From: Bactrocera neohumeralis
Lineage: Eukaryota > Arthropoda > Insecta > Diptera > Tephritidae
Reading direction: 5' to 3'
Length of the DNA: 64,000 nt
Assembly: GCF_024586455.1 (NCBI RefSeq)
Contig: NC_065921.1
Coordinates: 73,923,865-73,987,864 of the forward strand
This document shows, one piece after another, positions 45,016-57,000 of this stretch. Each line of letters begins with the position of its first letter. Position 1 is the first letter of the stretch. The notes beneath the pieces are model-generated. The model was not told the origin of the DNA. It did no database searches and worked only from the letters and a program-made list of their open reading frames with translations. The translations under genes and the position numbers were made by a program.

Positions 45016-48000
45016 TTAAACAAGTGGGTAGCTGGAGGCCGAAGCAATACCACACTGATTGTCCTTGTTGCGCGCCATCTTAATATAACCTTTGTCACCC
45101 CAGGTGGTGCCCCAAGAGTTCTTTACCAGCCAGTAGTCTTGTCCACTGGGATCAGTGCCATAGCCCACCACCAAAACACCGTGATCTAATTGCTCCGCAT
45201 CACAAGCTGGTTCATTATAAACACCTTCAGAGTAAAATTGGAATGATTCATGCGAAGCATCGATAGCAACGGAAACTGGACCAATGGTGGCAACAGCTTG
45301 CTTCATTTTCTCCTCATCGCCGGCTGGAATGTCGACAAATCCGCGATCGGTGGCACCAATACTGGATGGATTATAGTGACAGGAATCATCAATACCCTCA
45401 TACGGGTAGGATTTCTCCGTATCTATGCCACCATTATCCTTAATATAACGGAAAGCGTTATCCATCAGACCACCATTACAACCATTGTTGCCATATTTGC
45501 TAGAGCAATCGACCAAGTTCTGTTCGGACAGCGAAACTAGTGTATTTGTTTTGCGGAAATGCTGACCCTCAAGTGCGCCAGTTGTGGAGAAAGCCCAGCA
45601 AGAGCCACAGTGACCTAATGATAAGGTAGGAAAATTATTTAAAAGTTGCAAAAACAAAAAACAAAAGGGTTATAATTACCTTGATCCTTGATATCGGTAA
45701 CAGCACCGTGCGAACGCCAGTCCACGGATGTCGGCACAGTAACATGGGCTGGTGTAATGAAGGTGGCGCCGGTGAATTTTCGGTTGCTGCTGCTTGAAGA
45801 GCAGAAATTTAATTATTTTCAGTTAAACTTTTTGTATAGGAAATTTTGCTAAAAGTCGCTTAACACTTACCGTAATTGCTTTCTTAATGTGTTGTTGTAG
45901 CCATTCATTGTTTCACGGAATTCATTATGTAACATGTCGCTATATTTGTTGACTGCCATTTTATATGAAGTTTTGCCCGCTGCGTATAATTGATTGTGCT
46001 TGGCAATCTTCAATCTGTTCTCATTGAAGATTTTCCAACGGAAACGCTCTTCTACGTCGTTTGAGTAGTGCTTCTTGTGTTCCATCTGCAAATAAGAAAA
46101 TAATCCAAGTGAGAATAAAGCATTTAATAAATGTATAAATATATTATAGTATGCTTATACAAATAAGAAATTTATAAATATTGCATTTTTATAAAAATAA
46201 AGTTAAAAGAAAGTAAGAAAAAAAATAACGCTCTGATATCGCAAAGTGTTAGGCAGGGGAGAGGGGTGGTGTTGATTGTGTTTTTAAGGGTCAAAACTGG
46301 GTTTATCACGAATTCGGCCAGTAAAACCTAACCTAATCTATGCCAAACCATTTTCAATCAGAGAGAATTTGAGAAAATACTATAAAAAGTAAGTAAAAGT
46401 GTGTATGCAATACGCACCAAAAGAGAATTGTGAGCCATAAAAGTGTCTCCCTCAATTTTTGTGTGTTTTATGGCGATAATAAACATACAAAGAGAGATTT
46501 TGTTTATGGCGGGAACATACATATAAAAATGCATGCATAAAAAAATATATTTTCAAGTACAGATAAGCTAAAGACCACCTGCAGATTTGCAATCTAACGC
46601 TTAATTATTTGTATGCAAAACAAATTAGTAGCATTGAGCCATTTATCTCGATCTTACGCTGTCAAAAAGTGTCGTAAATACCATATACCAATTCAGAGGT
46701 GTGCTTTATTGTTGTTTCCTCAATTAAGATACGATGTTTATGTATAATTGAATGCGATATAAAAGTGTAATTGGTTTAATAGTCTTAAGAGCGTTTAGCA
46801 TTGTAAATCATTCAATATACTCGTGGAAGAAGGTAATCCTAATTTGAATAAAAAATATCGAGAAGAACCTGTCCTTTTAGTTACATGACAATGTAAGACT
46901 TGCTGGAAATGGCCATGATACCTACAACATGATAAACATAATTAAAATATTTGATAAAATTCGATACACTATTTGTTGTGGTCTCAAATTGCTCGCAAAG
47001 CGATTTTCCAGTTTTAAGTTCAATTCCATAGAGAACTTGTGTGCAAGTTCTATGACATTACACAAACTGTTTCAACTGAAATTTAGTCTCAATAATTTCT
47101 TAAATAACAAAAAAATAATTCGTACAACAACAGTAGACACAACAAACAAATCAGTTTGACATTTGATCTGCCGAAACAACGAAAATGAAGCCGCGGCCAC
47201 TTTGTGTGAATTCGAGAGAAAAAGCCAAATATTTTGCAGAATTGAATAAAAGCATATGAAAAATATTAAAAATTACATGCAAATATGCGAATTTAGTAAA
47301 ATGCATAGCAAGTAATGTCAAAGCATTGTAAAGTAAATATAAATTAAATATATAAACATATATAAAGTAAATTGGTGAGCTGAAAAGGACGTTTGTTCTG
47401 CAATGCCGTTATTTTTCAAAAAGCACATTCAAACGATTATAAGCAACTAGCGAGTATGTAACTCGTTCATAAGTAAATTTTCTCTACACCAGGGTTGGAT
47501 TTTGGGTGAAAAATTAAATTTTTAATTTTGATTTGAACTTAAATGTGTTGAAGTTTTTAATTTAAAAAATTGTAGTGAAAAATTTAATTTTAATTTTCAA
47601 TTTTTTATTTTGACTTAAATTTAATTGTAAAATCGGATTTAAATATGTAGCTTTAACTTTTAATCCCGAAATCAGAGTTAAAAATTGAGAAAATAATACT
47701 TATAATTTAAAAATTCATAAACTATTTTTAATTTAAAAATTGGGGTAACAAATAAAAAAAAAAATATTTTTATAATTTAAAAATTATATAAAAAATTTTC
47801 CTTTTTTAATTTAAAAAATTGGAGTAACAAATAAAAAAAATATTTTTAAAATCAAAAGCTGGAATGAAAAGTTATATAAAGGAAAAGGAAAAATTATCCT
47901 TACTTTTAACTGAAACCATGAATCAACAACAATTTGTGAATAGTGTTTTAACTCATGATCTCATAATCAGCTGATTTGCTTCAAAAATATTAAAAATATA

Positions 48001-51000
48001 TATTTTCAAACATTTCTGACAATAAAAATGTGTTTTTGAGACGTAACTGAAACCAAATAGACTATAAATCGCACAAAATCTAAAAAATATAGTTTTTTTA
48101 ATAAAAAACAAAATATTAATTTTAAATTATTATGGCATGAATTATTGTCCAAAGTAATGGTACAATCTCAGTAGAAATTGATCAGATTGGATATTATATA
48201 GCAGCCATACAATTATATTTTATTGTATGGCATTTTTTGTATTTGAATTCGATATTTGATGTTGAAAATTTCAAAATTAGTTTGAATTAAGATTTTCGGG
48301 ATTACAAAAAAAAAATAAAAACTTAGTTAAAATATTTAAGACATATTATTGGTCTTACGTTCTTATATAATGCCCTAATGGGCATTCATATGCACCAGCA
48401 TGAATTTAGACAGACTCATGTCCTAAGCGAATGCTAGATATGCATTTCAATTAGTAACTGTCTGTTAGCTTACGCAATGCTATAACACAGTTAATTATAA
48501 TTCTGTAAATGGACTATTTCAAGTGATCTTGGTGACATGAAAGTTTCAAGTGAAAAATCATACTGTACACAGATCTCTGGGCAAAGTTCCATACAAAAAC
48601 AATGCATTTATTAGCCTGTCACGCCTAATTCAATTAAGAGGAACTTGCGACGAAGTCATAACAGCGCGATTGTATGCAAAGATGACTGTTCACTTTTGTC
48701 TCAAGTTGTTGTTTGTTTGCTTGTGCTTTTTTGTAGGCGATTAGCCGATAGTTTTTATCATATTGTATATTTCAGTGATTAGCTTTGCTAATACTACCGT
48801 AAGCAGACCGGCTGAGTGATAAGACGAGTGCTCATTCGTGTGTTCTTATCGGCGCCATTAAATAACAGTGAGTAACCGAAATGTTGAGCACAGCAATTGA
48901 TTGAAGAGCTACACTCGAGTCAATTATTTACAAAGTCATGTTATTATTTGATTATTTATAATTCAGTAGTTTAGTAGCTATTTATTTTATTTGAGTGCAC
49001 ATCTTCTTGCGTTAGTGTTGCCAACTATAACAAACCTGAGATGTGCGGGATTTTATAATGAAATTTTCGGGTTTCGATGATTTAGAAATAATTTAATCTG
49101 AAAATAATGCGGAAGTATTTTTATGCGCTGAACCGAAAGTAACGTCAGAGACTCAATGAAAATAAAATTTAATTATATTTATGAACGAACGATCTATTCC
49201 CTCATTTTATGAGATATCGACCTGAAATTTTGCACACGTCTTTTTTCTACTCAAAAAGCTACTCATACGGTGAAATAACTGTTATCGGACCCTCATAGCA
49301 TATAGCTGTCATACAAACTGAACGATCGGCATCAAGTGCTTGTATGAAAAACTTTTTTATTTGAAAAGATATCTTTACGAAATCCGATTTATATTATTGT
49401 CATATGACATTAGCAACAAACCCAAATGCAATAACTTGTATAAACAAGAAATAAAAGCTTACAAACAACCGAATAGCGTAAAATTACGATGCAAATCCCG
49501 GCTTTATCGGAAATAAAAAAGTTACGCGTTCCGGGATACAAACATTTGCCATCACTAAAAGAGTACCATAAACGAAGAAAGTGTGCAGCGTGTCGTAACG
49601 GTTGTTATCAGCGATTATTATTGAGTGTGCCTTATCGAGATTGAGTATGCGAATTGTTAATGTGGTATTACCTCCGTATTAACATGTCGAACTTGTTTAA
49701 TTCATATAATGAAATGCTTCGTTTTTATATGAGTGGTCAATAGATTAGATTATCATGGGTAACCGTACGTAATCTGCTAGCTCACATGTGTTTCAATTAG
49801 GTAAGTTCTTGTCAGAAATTATGAAAATGTTTATATTTCATTACGATTATTTATTGGCAATGAATAATAGTGGCTGATATGATATCATTATTTCGATTAA
49901 TGAATAAGAATTATACCTATTGTAAGGAAAAGAAGCGACGGATTGTATACAAAAATTCACATGACATTTTATATGTAGGTAACTGGTGCGCTGTTGTATA
50001 TTTCGGCCAATAAAGAGAGAATGGGTAAAGTTCACAAACGGACTTTCGGGGAAAACGTGCACAATTTTTTAGTGGGTATAACTATTATAGATTGAAATTT
50101 TAGAAGAATAACTATAGCTACATAGGTTAATAACAAAATATTTCCAAAAAAAATTTGCAGAGAACCAGATTATAGTTAAATATGGAGGGCAGATACTTCA
50201 ACCACCAAATGAAGACGCTTACTTCGATGCTCTCAGAGTATGATAATGAAACGCTCTGCTTCGGAAGTTCCTTATGTGGCCTTCAGCAATCATTTAAGAA
50301 TTTTCCAAAAATCGATTTTTTTTTTATTTTCTTAATGTACATAAATTTAAGAATACAAACAGAAAATTTTATATCGTTCCGGTTTGAAAAAGCGTTTGAG
50401 AGCGCTTGGAAGTACAAGGACAAATTTTAAACTCGGTTTTTCAAAGTAAAAAAAATTTGGAAAATTAGCTTTTTTCGATCTTTTAACTGTATATAACTCC
50501 TTAAGTGTTTATATGCTCCGATTTGAAGTTGATCGTACAAATAGTTTTAGCTTTGTGTAATTTGCTCCCAAAGTTTTAAAAGCGTTTTTCTTGAAACATT
50601 GTTTTCAGAGTTGGTAAAGAAAATTTCTGGACCGAATGGGCCTGGAAAATAGTTGGACCGAATGGACCTTCTTAGATCTATTAATCAGATAATGATCGAA
50701 GTAGTAAGATTTTTGAAGATCATTTCTATTTTTTAGCCACTCTGAAGTGAATTTTGCAAAAATAAAAACAATTTTTTTGGGAAGCCGCCATTTTGTCAAA
50801 AATCATAATTTTGACTAGCCATTTGATGATTAAATAATGATCTATTGTAATAAAAAATGTTTTTGGTTTTTTGATTTGAGATAATTTTAAGCAGCGATAA
50901 CCTCTTCACGGCCAAACAGCTTTTTTCGAAGATCCTGTTGTTGTTACAGCGGCAGAAAACATTGCTAAAATAATTACGAAGTATGGTGTCGAGTTGACAG

Positions 51001-54000
51001 TTGGCCGGGTCAAAATCCGGATCCATTCCGGTTACTTAGACCCGATTGTCGTGGGAATTTCAAAGGTACTACTAGAGAACGGCTACGGAAACCAATTTTT
51101 TTCCAAAAAACCGATTATTTTTAAATTCTGTGAATTTACATTAAATGTTAATTTTTTAAATAAAATGCTTTTCCCAAAATTAACAAAAAAAAATGGTTTT
51201 TCTGACTTAAAAAAAAAAACTGAAACAATAAAAAAATTTCTTATCAAAAACTAATAATTATATAAATATAAAAATAAATTATATATAAATTAAAGTAAAT
51301 TTGAAATTACTTAAAAAAAAAACTAGCATAAAAATTGTCCAACAGGGACTATTGTCCATGATTCCCTGTATGCTTTTTAACTAAAAATAAAAACGTAAAG
51401 AACGAGATCAAAGCATTGTCAAACTCCCAAAATAGCTATTGAACAGCTGAGGTGCTTGCAGTAAAAACTGCGTGTTCTATGAAACAATACAAAAAATTTT
51501 CAGCATTTTCTCATTTAATTTCATTTTTATTGTTAACTAAAACGCATGTGTTGTGCTTTACATTCTCTCCTTCCTACCAACGAGTCAGCTACACGTGTTG
51601 CTTGACATTTCTATTGCAGGATTCTTGTAGTTGCGCGTCGCACAGCTGATGATGGCTGTCAATGGCACACATTTCAAGAACACTGCGCGCATTAAGAAAC
51701 ACAAAAATATAAAAGCTTTCAAATATGCGGCCATGTGCTGGCAAGCTGCAACCCTCTTTATTAAGCGAAACAACAACAAACACACACATGCATCAATGCG
51801 TGATTTTTAATATCGATTTTCCGCCAAAGAATTGGAGTCATAGGAACGCAAATATTATGGAATTTTCGTTAACAATTAACTTAAATATTTGCATTTATTT
51901 ATAAATTACATTAAACTAATGCTTATAAAAATATTACAATATAGTTGCTGTACAAAAAATGTACATCATGCACTTTAAAATTATTATAATTTGCACATAT
52001 ACAAAGAAAAAAACACACGTTTAGGATATAAATGCCTTTTGGTGCCCTTCTGAGTTTTCAGCCTTCGTTTATATTTGTATTTTATATTTTTAGTACATTT
52101 TTTTTTTGTTTTTAATTTTTAGTACTATTGACAGTGTTTTAAATATTTTTTTTGTCATAAATTTAGTTGTGCTTTTGTATACACTGAAAAATTTATTATT
52201 TAATTTCTGCATTTTTACTTTTATTTACTTTCATTATTTTCTACTTTTATTGCAGTAACTTTGTGTATTAACCGTGTAGTAACTATGTATTGCTTGAGCT
52301 GCAAGGATTTATTTTCTTAAATCATATGCTGTTGCTAATTTTAAAATTATGCGCTTAGTATGCTAACTACTGTTTAAGTTGCTCCATTTCCAGCACGACA
52401 CCACCATCTTGTCCGTTCGACGCGGACGCCGCTGGCATCGCCGCCTGTGTCTCCAAACACGCTTCATATATGCTAGGATCTTCCCACACGACACGTTTTC
52501 GTTTATACATAATAAAGGCAAATAATATAGCATTCGCCACAAACATGACCAACAAGAATATGCCGGGCATAACCACATCCCGCATCATTTGGTTGTCATC
52601 GGCGGCTTTGCTATCAGACATCCTGTTTGCTTTATGTACTATTGACTACCGAGTATTTTTGTATAGTATAATTTTATATATTTTTTTGTACTTTGTGCGT
52701 GCCAAATTGCGTATGCTGAGTTGCTTTATTTCCTTTGTTGTGTTTTTGTTTTATTGTATTGTTAGCTTTGTACTAATGACAATCAGTCTTTTGTCGTCGT
52801 TGCTGTCAAAAACAAACGCGTCTACTTAACTTAGTAGAATTAACGAAAATAAATTTATTTATTTTGTAGAGCCTTCCATGCGCTGACATTCCACATTCAC
52901 TACTCGCTTGCAACTGCTGTTTGCGAAGTACACACCGTACTTGGGCTGCACGTTTGGGTGAACTACTGCGCTAGTTGCTCTTAACGACGCAGTCGCTAAA
53001 GCTGCTGACTTTTCTACAGACTGCCGCTGCTGCTGCTGCCTCGCTAATCGTATGTGTAGTGAAATTAGTTCGACAGTGGCTGATAAACTAATCACTGGAC
53101 GCCGCACCAAACGCTCATTGTTGTATGTGTAATCATATGTTGATATTTGCCGTTGAATGGCCTCTGCAGCGCCAGTGTCCACTTGTACGACGGCTTCACT
53201 TCCTCCTACTTGTTGTTCGGGCACTTTGTCCATGCTGTATTGTTGCTGAACGGCATTTGCGTATGAACCGCAGTATTAGTCAGGCTACAAATTTGCACAT
53301 ATGTATATGTACATACATATATATACATATTTATATACATATATATATATATTTATGCTGTGTAGTTGTACGTTTATTCCGCTCTTTTATTAATAAAATT
53401 ATGCCTTTTGTTATTCTTTCACCTTGACTCTAGAATTTAATGCTGACGATTGACATAGTCAAAATTATCACACGCTGTACATATGTATGTATATTCTTTT
53501 GTTACACTTTTTTCGTTCTTTTCACTTTCGTTTAAATAATACAAATTTTAGATTTTTTTCTTTTTGTTGTATGCTAACTTTTGCCAAAATATTGACCCCT
53601 CTGACGTATGAAACATAGTTTTGTACACGAACAACATGCAAGCATTTCAAGCCCGTTGAATAATTATTTATCAGTTTAACTTGTTTAGCACAGTCGCTAC
53701 TAAAACAGAGAGTATAAATGTATACTAAGCGCTATACGGCTTCAGTGTTTCAAGTAAAAATATATTAATATTGGAATGCAAGTGAAGTGTACGTAAGATT
53801 TTCAAAAGACGAGTGGTTTCGGAGAAAAAACATTTTATAATTTCTATTTTAAAACGAAAACCACATTTACGCCTTGCTACATTTATTGATTTCAACATAT
53901 AAAGTTCACATTTTACAATGACGGAATATTTATTTTAATTATTTAAGGGTTATATCCACTTGAGAATTAATAAAAAAAATCGATATTTTATTTTGCATAT

Positions 54001-57000
54001 GGGTGTGGTTATCGTATTTACTTATGTATATTTGAGATTGTTCACGGAAATTTTAAATTTAAAACGATAAATCGTTTCGGAGTTATGTATGGATGAGCAT
54101 ATTTGTAAGAAACTTGGTGTAAACGATTTCCAAAACTTTAAACGTGTTTTTGTCGAAACGATGACAGTCGATTCTAACTAATTGGAATGGACACTGATTT
54201 TTAACCGGCCAAGGATTGTCAAGTCGGCACCATTCCTCGAAAGTACTTAAGGACAACAACAACAAAAATTCTCCAAAACAGCTCTATCTCTCTGTAGTGT
54301 GCAAAAAAAATCACTTTTTGGGAAGTCGATATTTTGTTACCAAACAAAATTTCCATCTACAGTAATAACATTTTTTTTTTTGACTTGAGATAATTTTAAG
54401 CAGACAAGTCATCACACCGCCAGATACTTTTTTCGGAGGTCCACGTGGAGATTTGATTCAAGATCAACAGAATCCAAAATTTTTCAACAATTATCCCGGA
54501 TCAAATGTGCATTTATTTCATTTATTTATTAATTTATTTCATTTATTTATTAAAAGAAATGCCTTTTCGGAAAAAAAGTTCACAAAAAAGCGTGTTCTTC
54601 AGACTTGTAATTGGATATAACCTCTTAAAGTCTAAATACGTTTTTCAAAAAACCGCGCATGAAAGCTCTGTGAAGGCTGATTAGCAAGTAGCAAGTTTAA
54701 GAAGACATGCAGTATGACAAATATGTGAGCACCTTAAGAGCTTTTCAATCATAATGCTAGTTTCTTCTAGGAAAATAATGATAGAGAGGACATTCCCATG
54801 ACAGTCGGGCCTCTGAAACGCGAATGTATCCACATTTTTATCAGATTGTTAACGCCACAGCACTTCAAAAAATTATTTGCCACTTGAGCAGCAACAAACA
54901 ACAACAACTACAACGGTAGAGATGAGCACTCAAACATTAATACAGCACAAATGACATATTTCTAAAATCAACCCTATCGACACAATCAACTTCATGTTCA
55001 ATGTTGCTTCAATTTAGCTGCATACATATGGCATGTAAATATGTATGTGCATTTAAAGCGTAAATTCTTCCTTGGTTACCAGTGATAAGTGGAACGCCCC
55101 ATTTTCATTGCACGAAAACACTTGAAATAACTCAGCTTGATGGCATTCGCTTTATTTGTTCACTCATTTAACCTTCCTTCCTTTTCGGACATTCTGATCT
55201 GTAGGTTACAAATCAAGTTGTTGTTGTCTTGACATTTTATTTTTATTTTTATTTTTTGTGTAGATCGGCAATGCTGCAACAAGCTGCAGCAGCCGTAAAT
55301 GCTGCAACTACTACCAATACAAGCAGTTATTCAGATACATGGGTGAGTAATGGTAAGTCAAACCCGAAATCAACATAGAAAATCCCGAAATCATGCTGAC
55401 ATCTGTACTTAGTATAAACAGTACTGCGGCGGCACTACAGAAAGGGATTTCTTGTAATGATGACGACGTACATATGTTCAAAGTAACAGATGATCATGAT
55501 TTGCAATCAATTTTTAATAATTTTTTTTTTTTTGTAATCTTAATACATCTTCATGTTTTTTAGTTCAATGCACTTAGCGATTCATACAGAAAGCTAGACG
55601 AGTGTTATCAACTCCAGACGATGAATCCGGATTAATCTGAGGTCATTATCGCAGCAGCAAAGAATAAAAAATATATGTATGTGTATGTAACTATGGCTTC
55701 TTGCTAACTGCACTTTATTTTTCAAAAAAGCCTAAAAGTATGCTAAACCATAATGCATTATTGAACTATAATGGAGGTAATAGAGTTGTGTTGAATTAAA
55801 GTGGTGAGTTGCACAAAGCGAAAAATAGTGGGATGTAGATTCAGTAAATTATTCATTAATGTGAAGTAAACAACTTTTTTTCTAAAATAAATATATTTGT
55901 TAAAATAACAATAACATATATTAAACGATATAGTTCGGCCAGCTGAATAAAGTTAGTTTCCAAGAATTTAATGTTGTTGTTTTAGAGGCAGAAAGCATTT
56001 CTGTAGTAATAGCGAGGAATGGTGCCGAGCTGACGGCGCTTGGCCCGATAAATATACGGATCCGTTCCGGTTATTAATAACCGATTGACGTAGGAACGGC
56101 CAGCAATCGAATCTATGCAACCGTCACGGAATTATATTCGCGCCAGCAGTCACAACTCGGTAACAATGCTCTATGTAATCTATGGGTAACGGTTTCTGTC
56201 CCTACAACAACATACTACATATCGTTGTATACCTTCCTATTGCATAGGTGTTTGTGTTTTATAGTCTTAGGGAGCAATATGGTAGCTTTGAAGCAGAACT
56301 TCCTTATCAAATATAGAAACGCTCTATACAAACACCCATACATACATACATATATGTATGTATAGATATGCACATGTCTGTACATTTTTAAAAATATTTA
56401 TAGCATATAGTATCACAGTTTTCGCTTTAGTTAGACCTTCTCCCCTGTTGTATTTGCGAAGCTATGCATTTATTGCTGATAAGAAAACTTAATGCCGTCA
56501 ATTCAAATGTTAACGACTTATAGTATATGTTTACATATGCACATACAACGTCTCAATACGGTATTGATTGAAGAAAAATATAGGTATATGCAAACATATG
56601 TATACTTAGCTACTTTATAACGACTATCATAGCTGACCCATTTGAGAAAGTAATGGCTAGAACGCAATTGCAGGCTGAGCAAGCAATGGAGGAAAAATAA
56701 GCAAAATAACGTGCGATTTTGATAGATAAGCTATTGAAAGAGACATTGGAATATATTTTATAGCAAAGTACAGTAATGTGCAGAACAATAGCAAGCAAGC
56801 TACTATAAGAAACCTAATTGTATTTATAAGTACTTTCAGGGCGTTATAGCCTCTTGTGAATTTCAAAAAATCGCTTTTTGGCAATTATAGTATGTATATC
56901 GAATATAAATATATTTGAGACTATTTGAAAGTTTTCAAGTTGATCCAGCAATAATTTCGAGTTTGAGCGTATTTGTAAGATTATTCTAACTTGCTGGAAG

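Larger units (their letters stand above)
46086..52360 (-). other. Cathepsin copy 1 intron 1, distal part
   Basis: No gene recognised. About 47720-47850 has a direct duplication spaced roughly 79 bp (TAATTTAAAAATTGG..GTAACAAATAAAAA). About 49180-49390 is a copy of the dispersed repeat (GAGATATCGACCTGAAATTT, CATAGCATATAGCTGTCATA). About 50400-50935 and 50936-51060 are further repeats listed separately. Confidence 0.5.

Noticed and set aside
47500..47900. A/T-rich tract with a roughly 79-bp direct duplication, considered as a satellite
   Set aside because: Only two recognisable units and very low complexity; noted within the intron description only.
50156..50235. Exon-like stretch after TTTGCAG with frame NQIIVKYGGQILQPP
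   Set aside because: The frame is suggestive, but the donor is poor (GTATGA) and no neighbouring exon joins it in phase; possibly a fragment of an old retrocopy.
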